Below, piece after piece: positions 54,383-63,853 of a DNA stretch of 64,000 nt. The notes beneath the pieces were generated by a model. The model ran no database searches and had not been told where the DNA came from. It was given only the letters and a program-made list of their open reading frames with translations. Source of the stretch: Bremerella volcania (lineage in GTDB: Bacteria > Planctomycetota > Planctomycetia > Pirellulales > Pirellulaceae); NCBI RefSeq assembly GCF_007748115.1, contig NZ_CP036289.1:1-64000 (forward strand), read 5' to 3'. The first letter of the stretch is position 1; the number at the start of each line of letters is the position of its first letter. The translations under genes were made by a program, and so were the position numbers.

Positions 54383-55405
54383 TTAGTACTCGCCAACGAC
54401 ACGACCATCGGCGCGATTGCCCAGGCTACGGAGCGTATCGAAGTTCATATGTTCGCTGACGAATCGCGTCGAACCGTCGGCCAGTGTGAACAATGCTCCG
54501 CCTGGGTGCGGCGAGCAGAATGGCGAGTGATGTCCCCGGCGGCCATACCAGTAGTCGCCAATCCCATGGGGGCTGTGATTGCCGGAGGCCACGAAGTTGA
54601 TACCCACGCGGAAGGAAGAATGACCGTTCCAGTAACCTTCGTCCGTTTCACCGCCGCCGCCGCCGCTCCAGGCACCCCCGTGCCAGCTGAAGTCGCGGTA
54701 GTCCTTCTTGACGACGTTGCCACTTCCATCATCGATACGGACGAAGTCGGACTGTTCGCCGATAGCCAGCGTGTTGCTGGTTCCGTCGGTGATGTCTTTG
54801 AACGCGGTAACCTGCGAGTTCTTCGAGTCGGTCGTGATGAACACGCCGGAGTAGTCGTTGCGGCCATGATAGCCGTACCAATGGGACTTGCCGTCGCCAT
54901 ACGTTCCACCGACGCCGCAATAGTCGGCGATCTGGTACTGGATCGTTGATGGTGCACCGTCATTGGTCGTGTCACTATTGGCGGTTTGCGAGTGGAAGCG
55001 TTCCATCGGGCTGGAAGGGCAGTTCAGGCCTTCCACGAAGATATTGGTCGTCACTCGCCAGTTGCGGTCGAAACCACGTCCTGACCAGTCGCTTCCGCTG
55101 AACGTGCATTGATCGTACGCGGCCGATTGCTCGATGAATGGCCAGATCCGCACAAGCCAGCTCGCGGGTCGATCGGTCGGCGCGGTGATGAAGTGGGCAA
55201 TCGGGAATTCCAAGTGCGTGTCATGATAGTTGTGCAGCGCCAAGCCAAGCTGTTTGAGGTTGTTGCTACATTGCATTCGCCGTGCGGCTTCACGCGCTTG
55301 TTGGACGGCTGGCAACAGCAGGGCGATTAGAACACCAATGATGGCGATGACCACTAAAAGTTCGACAAGGGTGAAGCCGCGACGCTTCAAGGTCGGACGA
55401 ATCAT
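54383..55405 (-). CDS. DUF1559 protein with prepilin-like leader (A)
   Basis: 340 residues. The leader [18 protein letters not shown] is followed by [19 protein letters not shown]. The body has LKQLGLALHNYHDTHLEFP, DITDGTSNTLAIGEQ and CSPHPGGALFTLADGSTRFV. A Gly/Ser-rich stretch (WHGGAWSGGGGGETDEG) is unusual. It shares long near-identical N-terminal DNA with the B paralogue (around 53530-53680 and 55255-55400), consistent with recent duplication or gene conversion. A GATATATCGGGATATC motif lies 78 bp upstream. Confidence 0.92.
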   Translation of the reverse strand: MIRPTLKRRGFTLVELLVVIAIIGVLIALLLPAVQQAREAARRMQCSNNLKQLGLALHNYHDTHLEFPIAHFITAPTDRPASWLVRIWPFIEQSAAYDQCTFSGSDWSGRGFDRNWRVTTNIFVEGLNCPSSPMERFHSQTANSDTTNDGAPSTIQYQIADYCGVGGTYGDGKSHWYGYHGRNDYSGVFITTDSKNSQVTAFKDITDGTSNTLAIGEQSDFVRIDDGSGNVVKKDYRDFSWHGGAWSGGGGGETDEGYWNGHSSFRVGINFVASGNHSPHGIGDYWYGRRGHHSPFCSPHPGGALFTLADGSTRFVSEHMNFDTLRSLGNRADGRVVGEY

Positions 55406-56014
55406 CAGGAGGGCCTCCGGTTAAGGAATGGAAAAAATAAAACCAAATATGCCTCAATTTCGCTATTCCGCGATATCACCAAGATATATCGGGATATCGT
55501 TTGAGGTTCAATATGGCAAAGACCGTGCCACTCGGGAAAAGTCCGGCGACGGAACGCTTAGTGAAAAATCAAATTCCCTTAGTTTTCAGCTTGTATTCTT
55601 AGGTTCTGCGGTTTTACGTATATTTTTACGCGGAAATTGAAACCCGCCGGAGGGGTGATAAAAAAATATCCACCACTAATTTTCTTGCACAATCTGTCGG
55701 CAGACTTGCTTAGATTGCCAACAGGCAATTCCTTAACCACCTACACCATCGGTGGTACGGTGCGACATTGAGAATCCTTCCAGTGCTGGGCACGGCATCA
55801 CCTAGAGGTTGTGCGCGTCAGCGTAGCTTCTCTCACCGAGCACTTGTCCGGCACGGTTTCCACACTTGAAGCAATCACACGATTCCGACCGTCGTGCGCA
55901 AAAAGTTGGGTGTCCTGCGCGATGAGGGGTTTATTGCCAGGCGCTGGGCAGGTTCAATGAAGGGTTCAAGACAAGTCGTCATTCCTCCCCCCATTCCCGC
56001 GCAGAGACCTACCC
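55406..56014. other. 609-bp gap, no gene seen
   Basis: Holds the leader of the DUF1559 gene A on the minus strand, the motif GATATATCGGGATATC (55483-55498), an A+T-rich stretch (55600-55700) and the leader of the alkaline phosphatase gene. A small IR, ACCATCGGTGGT, lies near 55746-55757. No frame with family similarity was found. Confidence 0.45.
55483..55498. promoter_or_regulatory. 16-bp palindrome-like motif upstream of DUF1559 gene A
   Basis: GATATATCGGGATATC, 78 bp upstream of the start at 55405; 14 of 16 positions match 51858-51873 upstream of the collapsed DUF1559 gene. A further GATATC is at about 55472-55477. Candidate shared operator. Confidence 0.4.
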
Positions 56015-57643
56015 GTGTTGAAGATCTTCCCTGCGATTTGTTTGGTTACCCTGGGTTTGCTCCTGGCAAGCATGGGACTTGCCGAGTCGCTCGAGCGCGT
56101 GCCGGTCTCGTCCCTTCAACAGAAGAATGCGGAGACGAATCGTCCCCAGTCGATTCACTGGGGGCCCAATGAAAAGAAGTATTCCAGCTGGACCAATCAC
56201 TCCAACCGCCTGATCCCGATCTACACGTTCGGCATCGATCTGGACGCGGTCGATGGCGTAAGTAGTGTTTATCGAAGTGAAGAGAAGCTTGAGAAGTTGT
56301 TTGGTTACCTTCCTGCGCAAACCGTCAACTCAAAGGCCGAGTACTTCGATCAGACCGATGTCTATCGTCTGCAGAAGCAGGCCGCCGAAAGTGGCAAGAA
56401 GCGGATCATTCTGTTTATCTACGATGGCATGGACTGGCAAACGACCTGGGCGGCCGCCATTTACAAGTCAGGCCGCGTTCCGTATCGCGAGGGGCGCGGG
56501 GCCGGACTGCACTTTCAAGACTATCGGGGTGCGAAGACCGACTTTGGGTACTTCGTGACGACTCCACACAACAACGGCACCGACGTGAACGTCGATCGTC
56601 AAATCGTGACGTCCCCCGGTGGCAGCACCAAGGGAGGTTACGACGTCGGCGAGGCTGGCGAGTTCCCTTGGAGCGTTCCGGCCGACGCGTATTATCCGAT
56701 CGCCAAGGGAAAGAACATCATTCACGCGTTCACCGATTCGGCCTCGTCCGCCACGTCGATGACCTCAGGCATTAAGACCTACAACAACGCGATCAACGTC
56801 GACTACATGGGGCGTGAAGTTTTGCCGATCTCGCGTCAGTTGCAAGCCGATGGTTGGAAGATTGGCGTCGTGACAAGCGTGCCTGTTTGCCACGCCACGC
56901 CTGGGGCGGCCTATGCCAACAACGTACATCGGTACGACTATCAAGACATCACACGCGACCTGATCGGACGTCCTTCGGTCTATCACCCTGGCTCGCTTCC
57001 AGGCGTCGACGTCTTGATCGGCGGAGGTTGGGGAGACGAAAAGACGAAGGATGGAAAGCAGGGCCAGAACTTCGTGCCAGGCAATCCTTACATCACCCAA
57101 GAGGATCTACAGGCAATCGATGTCGCCAACGGAGGCAAGTACGTCATTGCCCAGCGAACGCCTGGCCAGGCAGGTAAAAAGGTATTGGATGATGGCGCGG
57201 CCGGGGCGATTAAACAGGGGCATCGACTCTTTGGATTCTTCGGTATCGGCGGTGGGCACTTGCCATTTCAAACGGCCGATGGCAAGTACGATCCAGTGGT
57301 CAGCGCGAAGAGTTCCGGACCGGTCGCGGCTGAGAAATACAGCGCAGCCGACCTTCGCGAGAACGTCACGCTCGCCGACATGAGCATCGCGGCCCTCGAC
57401 GTGTTGGAAGCCAAGGGCCAGCCGTGGTGGCTGATGATCGAAGCAGGCGACGTCGACTGGGCCAACCATTCGAACAACATCGACGACTCGATCGGAGCCG
57501 TGCTCAGTGGTGACGAGGCATTCCACCAGGTAACCCAGTGGATCGAAACGCACGGCGGCTGGGACGATACGTGCCTGATTCTAACGGCCGATCACGGTCA
57601 CTACCTGGTGATCGAAGACCCTGAGGCACTGACCGGCGAGTAA
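56015..57643 (+). CDS. Secreted alkaline phosphatase (PhoA superfamily)
   Basis: 542 residues starting at GTG with a signal peptide (PAICLVTLGLLLASMGLAE). Metal and catalytic motifs: LFIYDGMDWQTTWAA (first metal Asp), TDSASSATSMTSG with nucleophile S242, CHATPGAAYANN, IEAGDVDWANHSNN and LTADHGHYL with the late metal ligands. It hydrolyses phosphate monoesters outside the cytoplasm. Followed by two hairpins (57658 and 57777) and then the DUF1559 unit C on the same strand. Regulation by phosphate limitation is likely from the family but no Pho box was recognised. Confidence 0.9.
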   Translation: MLKIFPAICLVTLGLLLASMGLAESLERVPVSSLQQKNAETNRPQSIHWGPNEKKYSSWTNHSNRLIPIYTFGIDLDAVDGVSSVYRSEEKLEKLFGYLPAQTVNSKAEYFDQTDVYRLQKQAAESGKKRIILFIYDGMDWQTTWAAAIYKSGRVPYREGRGAGLHFQDYRGAKTDFGYFVTTPHNNGTDVNVDRQIVTSPGGSTKGGYDVGEAGEFPWSVPADAYYPIAKGKNIIHAFTDSASSATSMTSGIKTYNNAINVDYMGREVLPISRQLQADGWKIGVVTSVPVCHATPGAAYANNVHRYDYQDITRDLIGRPSVYHPGSLPGVDVLIGGGWGDEKTKDGKQGQNFVPGNPYITQEDLQAIDVANGGKYVIAQRTPGQAGKKVLDDGAAGAIKQGHRLFGFFGIGGGHLPFQTADGKYDPVVSAKSSGPVAAEKYSAADLRENVTLADMSIAALDVLEAKGQPWWLMIEAGDVDWANHSNNIDDSIGAVLSGDEAFHQVTQWIETHGGWDDTCLILTADHGHYLVIEDPEALTGE

Positions 57644-57657
57644 CTTCCTCATGGCCC

Positions 57658-57684
57658 CTCTCCCTCGCAGGGAGAGAGTCTTTT
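57658..57684 (+). terminator. Terminator after the alkaline phosphatase
   Basis: CTCTCCCT (57658-57665) pairs with AGGGAGAG (57669-57676) over a 3-nt loop, followed by TTTTT at 57680-57684, 15 bp after the stop. The arms resemble the repeat of 1121-1303, so this may be a dispersed palindrome used as a terminator. Confidence 0.7.
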
Positions 57685-57776
57685 TGAGCGAAGTCGACAT
57701 GGCGTCGGCAGTCAACGTACCGCAGGGGACCACGAGTCGAGTACTCGACTCACTCTACCGGAATGTCACAAATTCT

Positions 57777-57844
57777 AAAGCCCTGTAGGGGGCGACCAAA
57801 GCGAGCCATCAAGCTCCTGGTCGCCCCCTACAGGGCTTTTTCTT
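57777..57844. repeat. Perfect 22-bp inverted repeat with T-run
   Basis: The arms AAAGCCCTGTAGGGGGCGAC plus CA (57777-57798) and their exact complement (57818-57839) enclose a 19-nt loop. TTTTTCTTTT follows (57837-57846). The stem is unusually long and perfect for a terminator and lies 134 bp past the phosphatase stop and before the DUF1559 leader. It may be a terminator or a mobile-type palindrome. Confidence 0.75.
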
Positions 57845-58004
57845 TTCGGCATTGTTCACTCCTCTGTCCACCAGAATCGCCCCTTCCGTAAATCTTTCAA
57901 GAATGTACTTGCAACTAAATTGCAAAACAAATAAAGTCGCATGTGATATTCAGTCGTGCGTTGTTGGGCACGGCTTTCGTTATCCGCGAAGGGGAAGAAG
58001 TTCC

Positions 58005-58970
58005 ATGCGTTCACGACACGCGTTCACGCTCGTCGAGCTGCTGGTGGTCATCGCGATCATCGGTATTTTGATTGCTCTACTATTGCCGGCGGTGCAACAG
58101 GCTCGTGAGGCGGCCCGCCGAATTCAATGCCAGAACAACCTCAAGCAGTTGGGGCTGGCCATGCACAACTATCACGATAACCATAACAAGTTCCCGCCTA
58201 TTTCTTCCAGCAGCACCGGCTTCTCGGCCCAGGCACTGATCTTGCCATTCATCGAGCAAGGCAACCTGCACGACTTGATCGACTTCAGCGAGCCGCTGAT
58301 GCTCGGCAGTGGTCCCTCGGTGACGCTCAACCCGGTGCATGCCGGCATTCCAGATCGCATTTTGGAGATGCTCTTGTGCCCGTCCGACAGTGGCGACCCG
58401 TTTTACAACGACGGGACCGATACGTGGGCCGGAACCAACTACATGATCAACGTCGGAAGTGGCAATGGGCTGTACTACTGCGAAGGCTGCGATCCGAACG
58501 GGCTCTTCTGGCGAGGCAGCAACACGGCGTTTCGCGACATTACCGACGGCACCAGTCACACGATTCTGATGGCCGAAACGTTGTTTGGTGGTCGCGATCA
58601 GGTTTCAACCACCGTCCTGACCGATCCGCAGCGGCAGATCAAACGGGTTAGCGGCGGCGCGCCGGGATCGAAGACGGCCGAAGACATCGATACCGCTTCG
58701 GCCTCCGGCTACACCGGTGCCCGGGCCGGCTCTTGGATTCGAACCACCGGCTATCACATCACGATCAACGGCTTCTATCCGCCCAACAGTCGTAGTCCCG
58801 ATGCTTCGCATCACGGCTACATCGTTTCCAGCAGCCGCAGCAATCACCCCGGCGGAACGCAAATCGTGCTTGCCGATGGCAGTGTCAGCTTTGTGCCGGA
58901 GACGATCGATCTCTCCACTTGGCGGGCCCTGTTTAGTCGCGGCGGCGGTGAAGTCCCTCAGCCCTATTAA
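58005..58970 (+). CDS. DUF1559 protein with prepilin-like leader (C)
   Basis: 321 residues from the ATG at 58005, preceded by GGGGAAG (57991-57997). The leader is [19 protein letters not shown], then [33 protein letters not shown] and [18 protein letters not shown] complete the family signature. Two TTGCAA hexamers 11 bp apart lie about 80-95 bp upstream (57909 and 57920). It heads a unit of three: lipoprotein C and the histidine-rich protein follow. Confidence 0.92.
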   Translation: MRSRHAFTLVELLVVIAIIGILIALLLPAVQQAREAARRIQCQNNLKQLGLAMHNYHDNHNKFPPISSSSTGFSAQALILPFIEQGNLHDLIDFSEPLMLGSGPSVTLNPVHAGIPDRILEMLLCPSDSGDPFYNDGTDTWAGTNYMINVGSGNGLYYCEGCDPNGLFWRGSNTAFRDITDGTSHTILMAETLFGGRDQVSTTVLTDPQRQIKRVSGGAPGSKTAEDIDTASASGYTGARAGSWIRTTGYHITINGFYPPNSRSPDASHHGYIVSSSRSNHPGGTQIVLADGSVSFVPETIDLSTWRALFSRGGGEVPQPY

Positions 58971-58983
58971 GCAAGCAGCAACC

Positions 58984-59382
58984 ATGCATCGCCTAATTCC
59001 AACCACGTTAACGCTGCTTGCTGGTGTGCTGATCGGTTGCGGAGCACCTCCCGCAATTCCCGGAGGCACGCCTGGAAAGCTGCACGCTGAAGGTCAGCCG
59101 CTGGGTGAGGTTCGCGTGACCGTCTTCGACCACGACGGCCACCCTCAGGCGTTCGCCGTGAGCGATCGCCAGGGGAACTTCCAGCTGCGCAAGGAAGCGA
59201 CGCTGGAAGGGGTTCACCTGCCGCCAGGCAGCTATCGCCTGACGATCGAATCGGCCGGCGAGTTTCCCATGATCTGGCCGAAAGCATACCGCTCGCCCGA
59301 GAAGTCTCCGTTGGAAATCGATTGGACCGCGGAACAAACCGAGATCGATCTCAACGTGCCTGCTCCGAAGATGTCGCTGTAA
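58984..59382 (+). CDS. Small lipoprotein partner of a DUF1559 protein (C)
   Basis: 132 residues. Lipobox GVLIGC with Cys near residue 19. The mature domain LHAEGQPLGEVRVTVFDHDG then FAVSDRQGNFQLRKEATLEG is carboxypeptidase-regulatory-like. It starts 13 bp after DUF1559 C. The end (TEIDLNVPAPKMSL) is short compared with lipoproteins A and B. The next gene starts 39 bp downstream, so a three-gene unit is likely. Confidence 0.85.
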   Translation: MHRLIPTTLTLLAGVLIGCGAPPAIPGGTPGKLHAEGQPLGEVRVTVFDHDGHPQAFAVSDRQGNFQLRKEATLEGVHLPPGSYRLTIESAGEFPMIWPKAYRSPEKSPLEIDWTAEQTEIDLNVPAPKMSL

Positions 59383-59421
59383 CTTGAATCAAACACTCAA
59401 CCTCTGCCAAAGAATGAAACC

Positions 59422-60792
59422 ATGACTCGAAAACTACTGCTCTCGAACTTACTTGTGATCCTATTCCTGCTGACTGGCAGCGTATCCATCCAGGCCGCAG
59501 AAACGCCCCTCATGCGCATCGTCTGGCAAGACCGTGAGGCGAAGACGCTGCGCTGGGGCCAGTTTTCCCTGGCCGATTCGCAGATCCATTTTACGAAGCA
59601 TGACGCGATTGAAGGTTTCCCCCAGCTCGACGCACAGCGCAACGAGCTTGTCCAGATGGAGCGTATCGGCCGCGTGGTCGTCGTCGGCATCCGTGACGAT
59701 GACGATGGCAAATATCAAAGCGGGTGGGCGGCCATCGACATGGGTGTCCGTAGTCATTCGCATGGAGATCACGACGACCACGTTTACAAGGAGCCCCCCC
59801 ACCTGCTTGCCAGCGTCGTCGATCAAGCGCAGGGGAACCCGGCCCATCTGTACCGATACGATGGCGTCTTCTACCTGGCCAACGACAAGCGGAACGGTTT
59901 CACGCAGCTCGACCCGCTGCATCTCCTGCGGCAGGACGATCAACAGCACGGGCACTTCTATCGTGGTGGCGGCGGACACATCACGCTGGCGGCGATCGAA
60001 GGCAAGATCGCTTACTCGACATGGGCTGCCCGCGATGAAGAGAACAACGGTCGTATCGACGTGACCGATCTCACCCGGTCGGGCGACGACGCGATTGCCT
60101 ACTCGTTTCAGCTTCCCGTCGGAGGGCTCCACGGCGCGACGGCCAGCCACGGGCGCGTCTTCTTCGCCCCTTCCGATGGAATCTACTACGTCGATGCGGA
60201 TGTGAACTTGAAGCAATCCCCCGAAAGCGTCGAGATGCATCATCTATCCCTGGGCAAAGACGACGATTCTGATCGGCCCAACCGTACCGGTGCTTTCGTC
60301 ACGCATCGCAATTGGGTGCTATGCACGACCGGTAAGCATGGCGCGGCGGCGCTCTGCCTGGTCAATGCCTCCGCCGCCGAGCCTTCGGTCGTCAAGCTGC
60401 CGATCGATACGCCAGACGGCCTCTCGCTCACGACGCCGACCACCGTAGTCACCTCGGCCGGCAAGAACTATGCGTTTCTGTTTCAGGACCGAAAGGAAGG
60501 AGACGCCGCCGAGCAATTGGTGGTGGTCGATCTCGATCCCAACGCCGACCGCGACCTGAGTGATGCCAAGGTGGTCAAGCAACTGCCAATCGGGCCGAGC
60601 CAGGTAATGGGTCACTATGGCCATCATGAAATAGATTTCGACGCCGACGGCCGCTGGGCGGTGGTCACTAACCCGGGTAGCGGCAAGCTGCAGCTTCTAT
60701 CGCTTTCCGACCTCGAGTTTCACGGTGAGTACGAAGTCGGCGGCATACCAACCAAAGTGCTGTGCGTCGGTGGCAAACAGACGCATCATTAA
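59422..60792 (+). CDS. Secreted histidine-rich propeller-like protein
   Basis: 456 residues with a signal peptide (LLVILFLLTGSVSIQAAE). The body has repeated beta-strand blades with text such as DRYDGVFYLANDK-type segments, and a His/Asp cluster RSHSHGDHDDHVY (about residues 111-123) likely to bind metal ions. A late GHYGHHEIDFDADGRW adds further His. It is probably a beta-propeller; no catalytic motif is seen. Third in the unit with DUF1559 C and lipoprotein C, so its job may be linked to them. Function unknown. Confidence 0.65.
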   Translation: MTRKLLLSNLLVILFLLTGSVSIQAAETPLMRIVWQDREAKTLRWGQFSLADSQIHFTKHDAIEGFPQLDAQRNELVQMERIGRVVVVGIRDDDDGKYQSGWAAIDMGVRSHSHGDHDDHVYKEPPHLLASVVDQAQGNPAHLYRYDGVFYLANDKRNGFTQLDPLHLLRQDDQQHGHFYRGGGGHITLAAIEGKIAYSTWAARDEENNGRIDVTDLTRSGDDAIAYSFQLPVGGLHGATASHGRVFFAPSDGIYYVDADVNLKQSPESVEMHHLSLGKDDDSDRPNRTGAFVTHRNWVLCTTGKHGAAALCLVNASAAEPSVVKLPIDTPDGLSLTTPTTVVTSAGKNYAFLFQDRKEGDAAEQLVVVDLDPNADRDLSDAKVVKQLPIGPSQVMGHYGHHEIDFDADGRWAVVTNPGSGKLQLLSLSDLEFHGEYEVGGIPTKVLCVGGKQTHH

Positions 60793-60875
60793 GAAAGCAA
60801 TGTGGCGAGAGTGCGGAAACGAGCGGTTCCCAAGCGGGGACTTGGTGCCACTCGTTTCTGATTGCCCCACACTCA

Positions 60876-61322
60876 TTACGATCCGCTTAGGTCGATGTCG
60901 AACGTTTGCGACCCGCCGGATTCGATCTTGAACGTCAAGCCGCTCGTTCGGCGGTTGGCATACCTGTCCGGGATCTTAGTCGTCTTCGGCTGTGACGTCG
61001 GGGCATCGGTAGCGTACTCGACTTCGACTACCGGTTTTCGTACGGCCACTTCGTACAGCTCGCCGATGTCGACTTCCGGAAAAGGTATGCGATACGTTCC
61101 GCCAGGTTCGACGTTGGCATACGCCGATTCACCGGTGCGCGGCGACGTGAAGTGGACGCTGGCTTGCTCTAGCGGTTTGCCGTCCAGGCGAACCACTCCC
61201 TGAATATCCGCCGAAGGACGAGCGCTACGGCCTTGGCAGCCTACCAGTGCCAGACCGAAGATCGCGATGATCCATCCGGCTCGCACATGGCGGGCCAAGT
61301 GTTTTTCCCACCGAACGTGCAT
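60876..61322 (-). CDS. Small lipoprotein partner of a DUF1559 protein (D)
   Basis: 148 residues from an ATG at 61322 with GGAGG 7 nt upstream; another ATG at 61358 is possible. Lipobox GLALVGC with Cys near residue 28. The domain reads IQGVVRLDGKPLEQASVHFTS, then YANVEPGGTYRIPFP, a carboxypeptidase-regulatory-like fold, and ends TFDIDLSGS. It follows DUF1559 D by 45 bp on the minus strand. Divergent/convergent with the histidine-rich gene by 83 bp. Confidence 0.82.
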   Translation of the reverse strand: MHVRWEKHLARHVRAGWIIAIFGLALVGCQGRSARPSADIQGVVRLDGKPLEQASVHFTSPRTGESAYANVEPGGTYRIPFPEVDIGELYEVAVRKPVVEVEYATDAPTSQPKTTKIPDRYANRRTSGLTFKIESGGSQTFDIDLSGS

Positions 61323-61367
61323 CGATTGCCCTCCGCATTCTCTGTTTCGTGTCATCATCTCACCCCC

Positions 61368-62393
61368 TTAGAACCCTTGAATCACGGTGCCATCGTCGCG
61401 GACGCACAGTTGTTGCAGGGTCGTCAGTGGAATGGTTTCTGGAAGGAAACGCGCCGACCCATCGGCCAGCAGAACCTGCACGCCGCCGGGATGGAATGAG
61501 GTCAACGGCGTATTGAAGTCCCATTCTTTGTCCGCTTCGATTCCCGTCGAGCGTGGGTTGGGGGAATGAAACACGGCGGTCAAACCGTTGCCGTACTTAT
61601 GCAGATTCGCGGCCCCGGCCCGCCAGTCCGAGACGGTGCCGGTCGTTGAGATGCCTCCCCAGCCGGTGTGATAGTTGGCCAGCTGGCGATTCTTCAGGTT
61701 CGGATCGGGGTTGCCTGACTGCTCCGAGACGATGATCGTTTGCGACGTTCCATCGGTAATGTCGCGAATCGCTTTCGTTTCGCCGATCGTCAGGATGCCG
61801 TTGTCCGCGGCATAGCTACCGTATTGGACCGCGTAGTACGTATCGCTTCGTCCGGCCGGATCGGGATACGCTCCCATGATGCCCACGTAGTGATGGGCCT
61901 GGGTTACGGCGCCGATCGAAATAAGGGACGCACTATTGTTCGCGGCGAACAGCGTATCGATCGAACTCGACGGGCAAACGTAACCGTCGACAACGATACT
62001 GAACAACGCCCGCGTTTCTGCCCGATAGGCATTGATGTCGGTATTGCTTCCGCCCCCCGCATACGTGTTGAGTTGATGACCTGAAGCACGGTCGAGGTCG
62101 TAGATCGCTTTCTGTTCGAGGTAAGGAAGCAGCGCGAATCGCCAGCTCGTTCCCGCGTAGGTAATGTAATGACGCCCGCCGAAGGGAAACGAGTTGTGCG
62201 TATCGTGATAGTTGTGCAGTGCGAGCCCTTGCTGGCGGAGGTTATTCGAGCAGCTCATCCTGCGGGCAGCTTCCCGGGCTTGCTGCACTGCCGGAAGAAG
62301 CAACGCAATCAGAACGCCGATAATCGCGATGACCACCAGCAACTCGACCAGGGTAAAGCCACTCCGCTCATTCAATTTATTCGCGGACTTCAT
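61368..62393 (-). CDS. DUF1559 protein with prepilin-like leader (D)
   Basis: 341 residues from the ATG at 62393. The leader [20 protein letters not shown] and [19 protein letters not shown] are present, then LRQQGLALHNYHDTHNSFP, DITDGTSQTIIVSEQ and FHPGGVQVLLADGSARFL. It is the fourth intact member within about 10 kb. A palindrome TCTTGCAAGA lies about 160 bp upstream (62551-62560). Partner lipoprotein D downstream. Confidence 0.92.
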   Translation of the reverse strand: MKSANKLNERSGFTLVELLVVIAIIGVLIALLLPAVQQAREAARRMSCSNNLRQQGLALHNYHDTHNSFPFGGRHYITYAGTSWRFALLPYLEQKAIYDLDRASGHQLNTYAGGGSNTDINAYRAETRALFSIVVDGYVCPSSSIDTLFAANNSASLISIGAVTQAHHYVGIMGAYPDPAGRSDTYYAVQYGSYAADNGILTIGETKAIRDITDGTSQTIIVSEQSGNPDPNLKNRQLANYHTGWGGISTTGTVSDWRAGAANLHKYGNGLTAVFHSPNPRSTGIEADKEWDFNTPLTSFHPGGVQVLLADGSARFLPETIPLTTLQQLCVRDDGTVIQGF

Positions 62394-62816
62394 GGTATCG
62401 GTCTCCGAGTTAAAGGAAAGAAAAGAAACACGAGAAAATCGAAGCTTGCCATGATGGTGTCTGCCAGGTCCGACGGGCGAAAACCCCGCCAAGCAGCACT
62501 TGGCAGACAGAGCGCACTATAGAAAACGGCTATGATGATGTCACGTGTAATCTTGCAAGAATATCGATAAATTCTTCGCCGTCAATCTGGATCGCTTTGC
62601 GTGGAATCGACCGCCGCTTCAAGGGCGATTTGCTATGGGAAATCCTTTTCCATTAACCATCCTCAAAGCGTGTGTGACCGGCACTGACGTTCATGGTGAG
62701 CGCGCCGTACCCATTATTCGCGATTTCGTACTTCGTCCTGCACGCCGTTTTCAGCTATCCTAAAAGGATTGCCTTCCTGCCTAATTATTCTGTTTCACTT
62801 CTCTGGGGCGCTTGTC
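62394..62816. other. 423-bp divergent promoter region, no gene seen
   Basis: Lies between DUF1559 D (minus) and the Tat-exported protein (plus). A 10-bp palindrome TCTTGCAAGA is at 62551-62560 within an A+T-rich stretch. No other structure was recognised. Confidence 0.45.
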
Positions 62817-63782
62817 ATGAAGAAGTCATTGGATCGCCGTCGCTTTGCCCAAATGGTTCTCGCTGGAGGAACCCTATCTGGCAGTCTCTGGTCGGACTGG
62901 CTGAAAGCCGCCGAGCAGTCGCCGCTGGAGGACCGGCACCTGGTTCGCCTGGGGATGAACGCATTGGCCAGGGCACACTCGATGAACTACTTCAACGACG
63001 GGCATCGCGGCGCGGCGATGATCTCTGCCCACTTGATGTGCGTCGAGAATGGTTTCGATCAACCGACGATGACGCGGATCTCGCAGTTGTTCGACTTGAA
63101 CTGGGCCAAGACGAAGCTGTGCCAGCCCTTTCCCGAAGAAGACCCCGATCCCGGTGCCGTGCAAAAAGTTCGCCTGGCACTGCTCGATGGTAGCGAGACG
63201 CTTCGCGAAGTGGGGCACAACGTCATCTTCGCCAGCCTGGCAATCAAGTCGTTCACCCTGATGCCCGAACTGGCCACCCCGCAGCGCGTCGATGGCGTGT
63301 GCCAGATGATCCGCAAGTTCAAGCCGTGGCGTGATGAGGCTCCCGATGAAAGCGTGCAGCCTCCTTCGTTTTCCGATACGGCCGCCGCTTCGCGATTCGT
63401 TCTGCAGGAAGCCAGCGATGCGATCGATCGGTTCGTCGGTCATGGGCAAGGGTTCGCCGGGCACATGCTTACCTTCGGCCAGGCGATGGTCGAACTGGCC
63501 GCCGACGGCGACGAAGAACTTGCCGAAGGCTGCCGCACCGCGTTCCGCAAATACGTGACCGTCACCCGGCAAGGCCCCGGCCCCGACGCGCGCGAAATCA
63601 AAGACCGCGCCCCAAGCAAACTACGACCCAATCAAGCCGAATATTGGCAGCGTCGCGGAGACAAGTCCGTCGGCATCGGGCACGTCTTCAAGTATCCCTA
63701 CGGCTACTATTACTTGCTCGACAAGGCGAACGATGCCGACCTGGCAAAGACCTTGGATGCCAAGGCATACCAGTTGTTTTAG
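62817..63782 (+). CDS. Tat-exported hypothetical protein
   Basis: 321 residues from the ATG at 62817. The N-terminus SLDRRRFAQMVLAGGTLSG is a twin-arginine signal. The mature part is helical and includes MNALARAHSMNYFNDGHRGAAMISAHLM and a late HVFKYPYGYYYLLDKAND. No family recognised. It may carry a bound cofactor, as Tat substrates often fold before export, but no binding motif is clear. The frame opens at 62769. Confidence 0.7.
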   Translation: MKKSLDRRRFAQMVLAGGTLSGSLWSDWLKAAEQSPLEDRHLVRLGMNALARAHSMNYFNDGHRGAAMISAHLMCVENGFDQPTMTRISQLFDLNWAKTKLCQPFPEEDPDPGAVQKVRLALLDGSETLREVGHNVIFASLAIKSFTLMPELATPQRVDGVCQMIRKFKPWRDEAPDESVQPPSFSDTAAASRFVLQEASDAIDRFVGHGQGFAGHMLTFGQAMVELAADGDEELAEGCRTAFRKYVTVTRQGPGPDAREIKDRAPSKLRPNQAEYWQRRGDKSVGIGHVFKYPYGYYYLLDKANDADLAKTLDAKAYQLF

Positions 63783-63853
63783 TGAATCGTTCACGTTGAA
63801 TTGGTAACTCCAACTTGCCGCCGTCGTGATTGGAAGTGCAGAGGGAAACCTAC

